64,000 nucleotides of DNA from Phyllobacterium zundukense (GCF_025452195.1 NZ_CP104973.1:2091001-2155000), one strand, 5' to 3'. Numbered from the stretch's first letter, positions 1-9,106 are shown. Translations and numbers: made by a program. The notes: generated by a model from the sequence alone, not told the origin.

Positions 1-652
1 CTGGCTGCTTTGTCTTGCGTAGATAGGGCAACACGCGCTCGAAGCCGCCGAAACGCTGGTTGGCGTCCTCATCCGAAACCGCTGCGGTGATGATGACATC
101 CTCGCCCTGCTTCCACTGGGCCGGCGTTGCAACCTGGTGTTTCGCGGTGAGCTGGATGCTGTCGATGGCGCGCAGGATCTCGTCGAAGTTGCGGCCCGTG
201 GTCATCGGATAGGTAAGGGTCATCTTCACCTTCTTGTCCGGACCGATGACGAAGACGGAGCGTACGGTGGCATTGTCGGCGGGTGTGCGGCCCTCGGACG
301 TATCGCCTGCTTCCGCGGGCAGCATGTCATACAGTTTCGCGACCTTCAGATCCCTGTCGCCGATAAGGGGATAGTCGACCTCATGGCCGGTTGCAGTCTT
401 GATATCCGCCTTCCACTTGTCGTGGTTTTCGACAGGATCGACCGAAATGCCGATGATCTTGGCATTGCGTTTGGCGAATTCCGGTGCAAGTCCGGCCATG
501 TAACCAAGCTCAGTCGTGCAGACCGGGGTAAAATTCTTCGGATGACTGAACAGCACGGCATAGCTGCCGCCGATCCAGTCGTGGAAATGGATTTCGCCCT
601 GCGTGGTTTCAGCAGTGAAATCCGGTGCAGTGTCATTGATGCGAAGGCCCAT
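1..652 (-). CDS. 1-Cys peroxiredoxin (Prdx6 type), C-terminal end off the window
   Basis: Thiol peroxidase that reduces hydrogen peroxide and organic peroxides in the cytoplasm. The translation begins MGLRINDTAPDF and carries the peroxidatic motif TPVCTTE near residue 47. It runs on through the long C-terminal region typical of the Prdx6/AhpC-TSA 1-Cys class (about 219 aa); 217 codons lie inside the window, so only the last residues and the stop are missing. The ATG at 652 is preceded by GGGAGA at good spacing. It stands alone, reading out of the window. I see no second, resolving cysteine in the 2-Cys position, which supports the 1-Cys assignment. Confidence 0.93.
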   Translation of the reverse strand, partial: MGLRINDTAPDFTAETTQGEIHFHDWIGGSYAVLFSHPKNFTPVCTTELGYMAGLAPEFAKRNAKIIGISVDPVENHDKWKADIKTATGHEVDYPLIGDRDLKVAKLYDMLPAEAGDTSEGRTPADNATVRSVFVIGPDKKVKMTLTYPMTTGRNFDEILRAIDSIQLTAKHQVATPAQWKQGEDVIITAAVSDEDANQRFGGFERVLPYLRKTKQP

Positions 653-788
653 CGCGTTTCTCCCGTGGTCGTGATTTGAAGGTTTTCGCCTGTTCGCCAC
701 GCGAAGCAGGCGAATGTATCCAATTTGATTTCAGTTTTGCGAACGTAGCACAAGCGGCATTGCATGAATATGTCTGTGACCGCTCATC

Positions 789-916
789 TTGAGATTCACG
801 CTTTGACGGCCTGCAAATGGCGTTTTTCTGCGCTCCGGTGCTCACGTACCCTAAAGTACGCTGCGCTCCGGTGCTCGGAAACCACCATTTTCGTCACGTC
901 ATAGCATGAATCTCAA
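789..916. repeat. palindromic intergenic repeat, copy 1 of 5
   Basis: Bounded by the inverted arms TTGAGATTCA (789-798) and TGAATCTCAA (907-916). The core has a second palindrome, GCTCACGTAC then GTACGCTGCGC. Same family as 1641-1770, 17507-17644, 38828-38971 and 59010-59152; closest to the copies at 1641 and 59010, which share the GGCCTGCAAA-type left flank. Confidence 0.85.
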
Positions 917-973
917 CAGGCCAAGCTTTTGGAAACTGCGGAACCTAAATTTGAGTCCTCGCGTTCTAGCGCT

Positions 974-1249
974 ATGGAGAACGTTCACTTCAAGTCTGTT
1001 ACGGTAGAGTCGCTCTTTCCCGGGAAGTTGCGCACAATCGCCTCCGTCGCGGAAGCTGCAGAATTTCTCTTGAACGAATGGCCAGGTAAACGCGGCCGGC
1101 TCCACGGCCTCGCACAACAGGCATGTCTCGAAGCCATGGACGGAAGTGCGACCGGAGACATGGCACGCTCCGTGTTCGTCGAGGCCGCCAAAGAAGCGGA
1201 TATTTACGTCGAAGGAAACGTTGCCAGCGCTTTGATGCCAAGACAGTGA
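974..1249 (+). CDS. DUF982 family protein
   Basis: Small soluble protein (91 aa from ATG 974). It has the DUF982 pattern: an N-terminal F..V.V strand, a central block AAEFLLNEWPGKRG, then ACLEAM and a C-terminal ARSVFVEAAKEADIYV helix. These proteins are abundant in Rhizobiales and have no established function. An in-frame TTG at 929 could extend the protein, but I prefer the ATG. No clear ribosome binding site precedes either start. It lies just right of repeat copy 1 and has no operon partner. Confidence 0.75.
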   Translation: MENVHFKSVTVESLFPGKLRTIASVAEAAEFLLNEWPGKRGRLHGLAQQACLEAMDGSATGDMARSVFVEAAKEADIYVEGNVASALMPRQ

Positions 1250-1376
1250 ACAAATAGCCCCTTGTTAATCAACATTGGTTAGAACATCAGCGGTAAAATA
1301 GCTCTTACGGTCTATTACGTTTCCGTCAAGAATCTTGGAATGATTCAGGCAGGGGTTACGTGATGGGCACCAAATA

Positions 1377-1637
1377 ATGAACGAAAAACTGGGACAGCTT
1401 TTTAGCATTCTCAAAGAACAATCAGACGAAATAGCACAACTCAATATGGACTATGCAGTGGAACGCACGCTCGTCACAGGCGTGATGTCCTTGCTGAGTG
1501 CACGCGGTTTGTTGCTTGATGTCGATTTCGACGAAATCGCCGAGATTGGGTCGAGGGTCGGGAATTCGCAGTTCTCGTCGCTCCTGGCAAGCCGGATCGA
1601 GCGCTTGAAGACGGGCAGTCCGGCGCTGCATAACTAG
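1377..1637 (+). CDS. small hypothetical protein
   Basis: An 86-aa acidic protein with no signal peptide or membrane segment. The N-terminal half is a likely amphipathic helix (MNEKLGQLFSILKEQ), followed by a second helical stretch around residues 25-45. I do not recognise the family. Support for it being a gene is modest: an ATG start, a plausible composition, and an intergenic position with repeat copy 2 immediately downstream. It has no clear partner. Confidence 0.5.
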   Translation: MNEKLGQLFSILKEQSDEIAQLNMDYAVERTLVTGVMSLLSARGLLLDVDFDEIAEIGSRVGNSQFSSLLASRIERLKTGSPALHN

Positions 1638-1640
1638 GTC

Positions 1641-1770
1641 TGTCGATATTCACGCCATGGCGGCCTGCAAACGGCGTTTTTCTGCGCTCCGGTGCTCACG
1701 TACCAGAACGTACGCTGCGCTCCGGGGCTCGAAAACCACCGTTTTCGCCTCGCCTTGACATGAATCTCAA
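1641..1770. repeat. palindromic intergenic repeat, copy 2 of 5
   Basis: Same layout as copy 1: core GCTCACGTAC followed a few bases later by GTACGCTGCGC, and a right end TGAATCTCAA (1761-1770). The left arm is degraded (TCGATATTCA). It lies between the small hypothetical gene and the stop codon of the FMN-binding protein gene. Confidence 0.85.
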
Positions 1771-1777
1771 CAAGACC

Positions 1778-2398
1778 TTAGCCCGCCAGACTGCGCAAGC
1801 GGGCGAGCTCCGCTTCGAGCGACTTGATGCGTTCGTCACGCTCGGCCAACAATGCTGCCACATCGGCGGCCTCGAAACGCATGGGAATGTGCTGCGGGCA
1901 GTTCATGTCCCAGGCAGTAACCGTGAACAGGATCGCCTGCTCAGGTCGTGCGCGATAGCCCTCCGGCATCAGTTTTTGCATGAGATCAGGATCGTCTTCG
2001 ACAGTTCGCGCTTCGCCCCATAGCTTCACCCGCTGACGATTGCGGTAATCGATAAGAAAGAGAAACGCCTTGGGGTTATCCGCGAGGTTGCCGGAGGTTA
2101 TGTACTGACGGTTGCCGGCAAAATCCGCGAACGCGATGGTCGTGTCGTCGATGGCGCGCAGAAAGCCGGGCGGGCCGCCGCGGTGCTGGATGTAGGGCTG
2201 GCCTTCGTCATTTGCCGTGCCGAAGAAGATGCTGGTCTGGCTGTGGATGAAATCCGCCAGGTCGGCCGTGATCCGCGTTTGCCACGAGCCACGCTGCTCC
2301 ATGCTCTGATAGCCATGGCGGGACCCCTTGCGGGTCTGAATCGCTTTGACGGTCGGTGTGAAAGCGACGTCGCTGGAAACGGCGTGTCCGGGTGACAT
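1778..2398 (-). CDS. pyridoxamine 5'-phosphate oxidase-like FMN-binding protein
   Basis: Split-barrel flavin-binding fold. Motifs include SIFFGTANDEGQPYIQHRGGPPGF, then GNRQYITSGNL and FLIDYRNRQRVKLWG, the usual set for the PNPOx-like 'general stress/FMN-binding' group. The substrate is unknown. About 206 aa from the ATG at 2398, which has GAGGAG seven bases upstream; the longer frame starts at a TTG (2434) without support. The C-terminal 30 residues look like a coiled coil (RIKSLEAELARLRSL). It is divergent from the LysR gene at 2511, which may control it. Confidence 0.82.
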   Translation of the reverse strand: MSPGHAVSSDVAFTPTVKAIQTRKGSRHGYQSMEQRGSWQTRITADLADFIHSQTSIFFGTANDEGQPYIQHRGGPPGFLRAIDDTTIAFADFAGNRQYITSGNLADNPKAFLFLIDYRNRQRVKLWGEARTVEDDPDLMQKLMPEGYRARPEQAILFTVTAWDMNCPQHIPMRFEAADVAALLAERDERIKSLEAELARLRSLAG

Positions 2399-2510
2399 GT
2401 CCAACTCCTCGAAGGGTTTGAGATATTTCGACAATCAACATAGTCTCTTCCACAAAATTGCTGTAGATATCAGCTATTGGAGTTTTCATTCCAAAAAATG
2501 GAAGGGTTGA

Positions 2511-3407
2511 ATGGATCGTCTGGATGCAATGGAGGTGGTTCTCGCGGTTACAGAGGCGGGAAGCCTGTCCGCCGCCTCACGCCAGCTCAAGATGCCGCTT
2601 GCGACGGTCAGCCGAAAGGTCTCCGACCTGGAGGCGCATCTGAAGACGCGTTTGCTTATCCGTTCGAGCCGCCGCGTCTCGCTGACCGATGCCGGCCGCG
2701 CCTATGTCGAGGCGAGCAGGGCTATTCTGGAGCAGGTCGATGAGGCGGAGCGCACCGCAGCGGGCGAATACTCAACGCTTAAGGGTGATCTGGCGATGAC
2801 CGCGCCGGTGGTATTTGGCCGGCTTCACGTGCTTCCCGTCGTGATCGAATTCCTCAAGATATATCCGGAAATCAATTTGCGGCTCAATCTCAGTGACCGT
2901 CAGGTCAATCTGGTGGAAGATCATATCGATCTCGCATTGCGCATTGGCAATCTGCCGGACAGCAATCTTGTTGCGACCAGGGTCGGCTGGATTCGCCGCG
3001 CTGTCTATGCGAGCCCGGCCTATCTTGCGCAACGTGGCGTGCCGGAGCGCCCCGAGGACCTTGTCGGCCATGAGTGCATCACATTCGAAGGGCTGAATTC
3101 GCCACGAAGCTGGACTTTCATGGATGGCAAGAAAGAGGTCAGCGTGCCGGTCCACTCCCGGCTAAGCGTCAGCACGGCCGACGCGGCAATCGATGCGGCG
3201 GTTGCGGGCCTCGGCCTGACACGGCTCCTGTCCTACCAGGCCACCCGCGCGCTGGCGGCGGGCGAACTGCAGATCGTGCTCGAGGCATTCGAACCGGAGC
3301 CGTGGCCGGTGAGCCTGATCTACGTAGGACAGGGGTTGGTGCCGCTGAAACTGCGGGCGTTTATGGATTTTGCCGTGCCAAGATTGAGGATGGCCTTGGC
3401 GGCATAG
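2511..3407 (+). CDS. LysR family transcriptional regulator
   Basis: 298 aa. The N-terminal winged helix-turn-helix (residues 1-60, SLSAASRQLKMPLATVSRKVSDLE) is followed by a LysR effector domain (about 90-295). The domain type resembles the subgroup that regulates adjacent, divergent oxidoreductase or flavoprotein genes. The 112-bp gap to the FMN-binding protein gene is the likely shared control region, and an autoregulated divergent pair is the usual LysR arrangement. The effector cannot be read from the sequence. It converges on the cyclase gene with a 24-base gap. Confidence 0.9.
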   Translation: MDRLDAMEVVLAVTEAGSLSAASRQLKMPLATVSRKVSDLEAHLKTRLLIRSSRRVSLTDAGRAYVEASRAILEQVDEAERTAAGEYSTLKGDLAMTAPVVFGRLHVLPVVIEFLKIYPEINLRLNLSDRQVNLVEDHIDLALRIGNLPDSNLVATRVGWIRRAVYASPAYLAQRGVPERPEDLVGHECITFEGLNSPRSWTFMDGKKEVSVPVHSRLSVSTADAAIDAAVAGLGLTRLLSYQATRALAAGELQIVLEAFEPEPWPVSLIYVGQGLVPLKLRAFMDFAVPRLRMALAA

Positions 3408-3431
3408 TTGTCGGACAAGCCAGATTGCAGA

Positions 3432-4983
3432 TCAAAGAAGCAGGTATGTCGGGTACTTGCCAATCCCATGGATATCCCGGATTTCCCGGTGGCACTCTCC
3501 GAAGTCCGGGCCGAGCGCGTCGAAAGTGTTTTGGGATATCTGGATACGTCCGGGCGTCCCGCAGGATTCCATGCGGCTGGCAACGTTCACCGTGTGCCCC
3601 CAGACATCGTAGACAAAGCGTTTTCGACCAATCAGACCGGCAATGACAGGGCCGGAGTTTATTCCAATTCGCAGGCTGAGCCGGCGCTCACCTGTCATCT
3701 GGCACGTCTCGGCCAGCATAGCCCTTGCAAACGCCACGGCTGCCTGGGCATGGTCCGGACGCGGGTCGGGCAACCCGGCCGCCGCCATATAGGCATCACC
3801 GATGGTCTTGATCTTCTCGATACCGTGCTGATCCGCCAATTCGTCGAAACGCGAAAACAGCTCTCCAAGTCTTTGGACCAGTGTGATAGGCGGGGTGCGT
3901 GCCGCGAATTCCGTGAAATTGACGATATCCGCGAAGACGATCGTCGCCATATCGATGCGATCGGCGATCACTTTTTTCCCCATCGGCGAGCCGCTTCACC
4001 ACCTGTCTCGGCAAAATTGCATCAAGGAGCGTATCGGCGCGCTCCTTCTCGAATTCGATCTGCGCCAGATAGCGCCTTTCGCGCTCGCGCCAACGGCTGC
4101 GTTCAAGACAGGCAGTTATGCGTGCACGCAACAGCACAGGATCGATCGGTTTATGCAGATAATCCTCGGCTCCTGCCTCTATGCAACGGATAATGGCGTC
4201 ATCGTCCTTCAGGCCCGAAATCATGATGACGGGAATCTCGCGCAGGCGTTCATGCGATTTGAGACGGCTGAGGAGTTCGATGCCATTCATGTCGGGCATC
4301 AGGATATCGGCCAAGGCCAAATCGAAACCTTGCGTCTCCAGGATGCGCAGCGCTTCTTCGCCGGAGCCGGCGACAGTGACGAGATGGCCGTCGCGCGTGA
4401 GGCGCCGGTTCAGAAGATCGCGGTTGGAGGCAGTGTCATCGACAACGAGGATACGGCCCGTTTCGTCGGACGAAGGCGCTACGCGGGCGGCAATGGACCG
4501 CGCGAGATCGGCTGCTATGGTGACGTCAATATGATCTGTCGGCTTTTCATCGGGATCATCTGAGAAAACATCGAGCCTTCCATCGATCTGCTCCAGCAAG
4601 AACCGGCTTTCCTCGATTATCTTCGCAATATCGTCTGCGATACCTGCGGCGAGAACGTCTGAGAAATCTTCTATGACCATCTCCGAATAGCCGAGAATGG
4701 CGTTCATTGGCGTTCGCAAATCGTGGCGCAACTCACTATCGACGGTGAATATTCCGGCAGTTTGCGACACTTCCATCTCCAAAAGCCGCTTGATAAGCAG
4801 GTTCAGGTCGCGAGCCGCGCCGAGTACCTTTTCGAGGTCGGGCAATGCTTCGGCGGGTCCGTTTTCCACGACCGCTTCGATCACCAGTTCCTGATAACCA
4901 AGGATCGCCTGTGCGGGATCGGCGATCTTCTGCACAAGACGGGCAATATAGGCGCGACGGCCGATGTCATTGGCGACGGACAC
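3432..4983 (-). CDS. HisKA-like/receiver/class III adenylate-guanylate cyclase, frame broken by one base
   Basis: Predicted signalling enzyme making cAMP or cGMP. It starts at GTG 4983. There are two HisKA-like helical hairpins (residues about 18-70 and 85-139, the second with RHDLRTP, H87), a receiver (about 177-292, phospho-Asp D226, KP at 278-279), a linker, and a class III cyclase domain. The cyclase domain has the metal-binding segment VFADIVNFT, then KTIGDAYMAAAGLP and INSGPVIAG. The frame breaks after ADGEK (G4A6 run at 3972-3981): the N-terminal frame stops at 3796 and the cyclase continues in the +1 frame. Removing one A gives a 516-aa protein. It is the last gene of the operon, six bases after the receiver gene. 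Which nucleotide it makes is not certain. Confidence 0.85.
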
Positions 4984-4989
4984 CGGCGC

Positions 4990-5355
4990 TCAACCTCCGG
5001 TCAGACGGGCGATCTTGTCGAGAAGCGCCGGCAATTCAATTGGTTTGGTATCGTAGTCATCGCACCCGGCTTCCATGGCTTTCTCCCGGTCGCCCGCCAT
5101 GGCGTGTGCAGTGAGCGCGATAACAGGAATGGCGGCCGTGACGGGATTTCCCTTGATCCGCCTTGTCGCCTCCCAGCCGTCGATGATCGGCAGGCTCATG
5201 TCCATCAAAACAAGATCAGGCTTGTTGCTCACCGCCGCTTCGACGCCGGCGAGGCCATCGGTTGCGATAATCACCTCATATCCCCGCCGCTCCAACCGGC
5301 GGGAAAGCATGTCGCGGTTCATCTCATTGTCTTCGACGAGAAGAATCTTGACCAT
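4990..5355 (-). CDS. single-domain response regulator (receiver only)
   Basis: 121-aa CheY/DivK-like receiver with the acidic pair VEDNE, phosphoacceptor in VLMDMSLP (about D53), switch Thr in ALTAHA and Lys in YDTKPI. It has no output domain, so it probably shuttles phosphate or acts through protein contacts. I chose ATG 5355 because GAGGAG lies nine bases upstream; an ATG at 5376, inside the kinase 3' end, is the alternative. It sits between the hybrid kinase and the cyclase, so it is a likely intermediate in the same relay. Confidence 0.93.
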   Translation of the reverse strand: MVKILLVEDNEMNRDMLSRRLERRGYEVIIATDGLAGVEAAVSNKPDLVLMDMSLPIIDGWEATRRIKGNPVTAAIPVIALTAHAMAGDREKAMEAGCDDYDTKPIELPALLDKIARLTGG

Positions 5356-5368
5356 ATTCTTCAGCTCC

Positions 5369-8083
5369 TCAAGCATCTTCGCTGAGCGGCACATGCCGCT
5401 TCAAGGCTGCGATCAGGTCGGCGCGGCCTTTGGTTCCCTTTCTGACAACTTCACTCGCACGCGTATTGAGCCAATTCAGTTCGTCGCGGGTAAGGTCCTT
5501 GGATGTGACTACAACGACGGGAATATCGACGAGGTCCGTCCGGTCCTGAATGGCCCGCAACAGCGCGAAGCCGTCCATGTTGGGCATCATCAAGTCGAGC
5601 ACCATGACCGTGGGGCGCCCTGCCTCGAGCTCCGCAAGGCCGCGCTGCCCATCAATGGCCTCGCGCACCCGCCAGCCTTCGCGAACGAGGACCCGCCGGA
5701 AAAGTTCCCGCGTTGCCGGGTCATCGTCCACAATGAGCACGTCGTGCTGCCCGGCACCGGCGACAGCGTTCAACATGTCAACGAGCTGACGCGGATCGAT
5801 GGGCTTGACGAGATGTCCTGCTGCGCCAAAGGCCAACCCCATCTCGCGGTCCGCGACGACGGTTGCAAGGATCACAGGGATGTCGCGCAGCGCCTTGTCC
5901 GACTTGATCTCGCGCAGCACCGACCAGCCGTCCTGACCGGGCATGATCACATCGAGAATGATCGCGTCCGGGCGCGATTTGCGCATCTTTGCCATGCCCT
6001 CTTCGCCGCCGGCGGCTTCGATGACGTTGAAGCCAGCGCTGCGGACAGTGTCAGAAATGAACTTGCGGGCCCGCGCTTCATCGTCGATGACGAGAACAGT
6101 CCCACGTCGCGCCTTATCTGGCAGCTCCGCCTGCGTAGCCGTTTCCTCGGCGAGGGGTGCGGTACCGTTTGCCGGTATCGTGAAACGGAAGGTCGATCCC
6201 TCGCCGAACTTGCTTTCCACCTCGATCGCACCACCCATCATCTTGATGAAGTGCTGGGTGATCGCCAGGCCAAGGCCGGTCCCGCCATAGTTGCGTGTAG
6301 TGGATGCATCGACCTGTACGAACGCCTGGAAGAGCTTTGCCTGTTGCTCCTTTGTCATTCCGATACCGTTGTCGCTGACCGCGAACTCCACCAGATCGCC
6401 GCGCTCGTCGTCCTGATAGCGCCGGACCGACAGCCGGATCTCATCGTTCTCGGTAAACTTGGCGGCATTCGAGAGCAGATTGAAAAGGTTTTGCCGCAGC
6501 TTGGTCTTGTCGGTTTCGATCTCGTCAGGCTCGACCGATACTGTGACCGTCAGGCGATTACCCTTTTTAGCGATCAGCGGAGCAACGGTGCTCTCGACAT
6601 CGATCAGCAGCTGTTTCAGGCTAACGGGCTCGATATAGAGCTCCATCTTGCCCGCCTCGATCTTCGAAAGATCGAGCACGTCATTGATCAGTGCAAGAAG
6701 GTGACGGCCCGATCCCATGATCTTGCCAAGGTCGGCGACAAAACCTGGCTGGCCCCAGTCGCTCGCATCCTCCATCAGCATTTCGCTGTAGCCAATGATC
6801 GCATTGAGCGGCGTGCGCAATTCGTGGCTCATCGAGGCGAGGAAACGGCTCTTTTCCTGGCTGGCGACTTCTGCGCCTCGCCTTGCTTCCTCAAGTTCCG
6901 TATGACGACGTTTTAGATCGGTAATATCGGTATAGACGGCGACCGTCCCGCCTTCCGGCGTCTTGCGCTTGGCAACGCGTATCCAGGTGCCATTGGCAAA
7001 TTGACGTTCCATGGTGCCGTGCGGATCCTGCTGGCGGCGCATTGCCTCCTTGAGCCAAGTCTCCCGTTCGGCACGGTCTATCTCGGTTCGCCCACGCTCC
7101 GCCTGGGCACGCATGATGTCTTCGAAGCTTGTTCCAGGCGTCATGAGATCAGCGGTCTCGGGAAAGATTTCCAGATAGCGCTGGTTCACGAGAACGAGCT
7201 TGTCATCTGCGTCGAAGAGGGCAAACCCGTCTGGAATGGTTTCGATCGCAGTCCGGACGGTGTTGCGCTGGTGTTCCGCCGCCGCCTCAAGTGCGCGCCG
7301 CTCTGCCTGCCCGTCGCGCAACAGCCGCAATGTTGTCGCGAGCCGGCCGAACTCGTCGCGACCCTCGGGAGGCAGTTCGACATCCTCGCGTCCCTCGGTG
7401 AGTTGAGCCATCGCCCTGTCGACGCGTCCCAGCGGCACAAGGATGGACCGAAGCACCAGCCATGTCATGATCGCGCCAACGATCGTAATGGCGCTGACGG
7501 AAATTATGGCGCGCTGGAACGTGTTCTGCATGGTTCTGATCGCCATATCGCGCGCAGTATCGGCTTCGGTTTCGAGACGCGTTCCAAGCGCCGTCAGCAC
7601 CCCGTCAATTTCGTCACTGTAATTTCTTGCTGCCGCCAGCCGCGTGTTGCCGACAACACGATTGTCGGAGGTGTAGGCGTCGACCGCCTCCATGGCCTGG
7701 TCATAATAGGCTTTTGCCCCCTTCTCGATCATATCGGCGGCATCCGGGGCAAATTCCCTGATGCGTGCCAGGTCTTGCTCGAGGGAAGTTCTTGCGGTTT
7801 CGGCTCGGCGCTCCGACAGTGTCAAAAGGCTGACCGACAGATCGGTCAGCCAATAGCGCATTTCGCCAAAATGCCGGTGCGCCTTGGCTGCCTCGCTGAA
7901 CATATGAAAGCGCGCATTGGCCGCCGCGACACGCCGTTGATTGTCGAGAAGATCGTGGGCCATGAAGGCAACGCTGAGAAGAAGTGCGCCCAAAAGGCCC
8001 GCCGAAAGACAGGCGAGGCGCAGTGGTATCTTCCGTTCCAGGAGCCGGACGACGCGGGACCGTATGGCATTGAAAGCGCTCAT
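5369..8083 (-). CDS. hybrid sensor histidine kinase with HAMP, PAS and two receivers
   Basis: 904 aa from ATG 8083. Transmembrane segments lie at about 21-44 and 192-212, enclosing a helical periplasmic sensor of about 145 residues. Then come HAMP (213-265), PAS (about 275-390), HisKA with FLASMSHELRTP (H420), HATPase with N-box NLLSNAAKF, G boxes DNGIG and GTGLGL, receiver 1 (D711) and receiver 2 (D830). The frame is open to 8326, but the ATG at 8083 overlaps the stop of the DUF3365 gene as ATGA, which fixes the start and implies coupled translation. Its input may come from that periplasmic haem-type partner. Outputs are probably the receiver and the receiver-cyclase downstream. Confidence 0.93.
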   Translation of the reverse strand: MSAFNAIRSRVVRLLERKIPLRLACLSAGLLGALLLSVAFMAHDLLDNQRRVAAANARFHMFSEAAKAHRHFGEMRYWLTDLSVSLLTLSERRAETARTSLEQDLARIREFAPDAADMIEKGAKAYYDQAMEAVDAYTSDNRVVGNTRLAAARNYSDEIDGVLTALGTRLETEADTARDMAIRTMQNTFQRAIISVSAITIVGAIMTWLVLRSILVPLGRVDRAMAQLTEGREDVELPPEGRDEFGRLATTLRLLRDGQAERRALEAAAEHQRNTVRTAIETIPDGFALFDADDKLVLVNQRYLEIFPETADLMTPGTSFEDIMRAQAERGRTEIDRAERETWLKEAMRRQQDPHGTMERQFANGTWIRVAKRKTPEGGTVAVYTDITDLKRRHTELEEARRGAEVASQEKSRFLASMSHELRTPLNAIIGYSEMLMEDASDWGQPGFVADLGKIMGSGRHLLALINDVLDLSKIEAGKMELYIEPVSLKQLLIDVESTVAPLIAKKGNRLTVTVSVEPDEIETDKTKLRQNLFNLLSNAAKFTENDEIRLSVRRYQDDERGDLVEFAVSDNGIGMTKEQQAKLFQAFVQVDASTTRNYGGTGLGLAITQHFIKMMGGAIEVESKFGEGSTFRFTIPANGTAPLAEETATQAELPDKARRGTVLVIDDEARARKFISDTVRSAGFNVIEAAGGEEGMAKMRKSRPDAIILDVIMPGQDGWSVLREIKSDKALRDIPVILATVVADREMGLAFGAAGHLVKPIDPRQLVDMLNAVAGAGQHDVLIVDDDPATRELFRRVLVREGWRVREAIDGQRGLAELEAGRPTVMVLDLMMPNMDGFALLRAIQDRTDLVDIPVVVVTSKDLTRDELNWLNTRASEVVRKGTKGRADLIAALKRHVPLSEDA

Positions 8084-8823
8084 TTGAACAGCGTGATGCT
8101 CATTGCACCGCCCAAATCGCCTTCGGCGCCGCCTTCTTTCGGATAGCCGGAGATATCCATCTCCCCTTTGGGTGTTCCGTGGCAACTGAGGCACGAAGCG
8201 GAATAATATTCGGGAATGAGCATACGAAACGAAGGACGGCCGTTCATGGCAACCTCTTCGACGAAAGGTTTGCCTTTTGGCCAATCGGCGGACTTGAATT
8301 TCTGTTCGATGACCTGCTGCTCCCACTGGTCAGGCAGGGCCTTGCGATTTCGCACCAGTTCCTTCGGAGCCGTCACCTTCATCTTTGCCTGATCGCCGAC
8401 TTTTTCTCCAAACCGTTCGTTGACGAGGCGGGCAAACGTGGCGGGAATAAAACCTTTGAAACCCACGCCCTCTACATCGATCATCTTCTGATGCTCATCG
8501 ACGACTTCGCGCAAGGCAGCGAGCTGGGCATCAAAAAGCTTTTTGTCGTCCGCATCGAAACTTTCCTCCGGCGCAGGTTTTCCCTTGGCGAAGATTTCAA
8601 GCGTCTCGTCAGCAACACGTTGCCCCGTCAGATGCTTGTCACCTATCGATGCGTCGTTGATCAGTTTTTGGTGGCCGGAAATCACTGTGCGGCCAGCACG
8701 CAGGAACGCCGCAAGCCGCTCCCCCGTCGCGATGTCATTGCTGTCGTCCGCGGCGACCACACTTGCAAATGCGCAAACTACAACCCCGGCTAGAAAAACT
8801 CCGCACCTCAGACCGCGATGCAT
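8080..8823 (-). CDS. exported DUF3365 (Tll0287-like) c-type haem-binding protein
   Basis: 247 aa with a signal peptide (MHRGLRCGVFLAGVVVCAFA, cleavage near AAD). The DUF3365 domain ends with a haem-attachment motif, CLSCH (residues 211-215), and the conserved tail GDLGGAMSITL. Proteins of this family carry a covalently bound haem and are often fused to, or encoded beside, signalling kinases, which suggests a periplasmic redox or gas sensor; that role is inference here. I chose ATG 8823 because the signal peptide begins there; the frame is open to 8883. It is the first gene of the leftward operon and overlaps the kinase by four bases. Confidence 0.87.
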   Translation of the reverse strand: MHRGLRCGVFLAGVVVCAFASVVAADDSNDIATGERLAAFLRAGRTVISGHQKLINDASIGDKHLTGQRVADETLEIFAKGKPAPEESFDADDKKLFDAQLAALREVVDEHQKMIDVEGVGFKGFIPATFARLVNERFGEKVGDQAKMKVTAPKELVRNRKALPDQWEQQVIEQKFKSADWPKGKPFVEEVAMNGRPSFRMLIPEYYSASCLSCHGTPKGEMDISGYPKEGGAEGDLGGAMSITLFK

Positions 8824-9106
8824 GGTGGTTCCCCGTATTTTATTGATTATGGGAGGAGTGTAACAGACGCTTGAAAGATTCAAAAGCGCCCCATTGGGGT
8901 GTCCCTTTGCGGAACTGTTTCAGCCGGTCAAAGGTTCTCGGTGGCAGTGTGATTGCGCCACCTTTGGAGCATCGAAAGCAATCAAAGGGCGGGGGTATCC
9001 ACCAAAGAGACTACGTCATTCACCCGTCGCGGCGCATTCTTCTCCGGCTAATTCTAACGGTATAATTACAAGAGTACTCCATGGGGAAGGGGGCCTTGTA
9101 AAGTCA
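8824..9106. other. divergent intergenic region, possible promoters only
   Basis: 283 bases between the haem-type protein gene (leftward) and the GMC oxidoreductase gene (rightward). A TATAAT sits at about 9060, 45 bases before the oxidoreductase start, without a convincing -35. I see no gene, repeat or strong hairpin here. Confidence 0.4.

Noticed and set aside
137..679. 180-aa plus-strand frame at the left edge
   Set aside because: Antisense to the peroxiredoxin, whose motifs are clear on the minus strand.
3970..3985. Programmed ribosomal frameshift at G4A6
   Set aside because: The needed shift is +1, and the codons do not present an X-XXY-YYZ slippery heptamer in frame; a homopolymer error explains the same change in choV.
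5075..6916. 613-aa open frame on the plus strand opposite the hybrid kinase
   Set aside because: No domain pattern; it lies fully antisense to a kinase with complete motifs. Long antisense frames are common in GC-rich DNA.
8084..8326. N-terminal extension of the hybrid kinase by 81 residues
   Set aside because: The extra residues are Arg-rich and overlap the DUF3365 gene. ATG 8083 overlaps its stop as ATGA and is followed directly by the first transmembrane helix.
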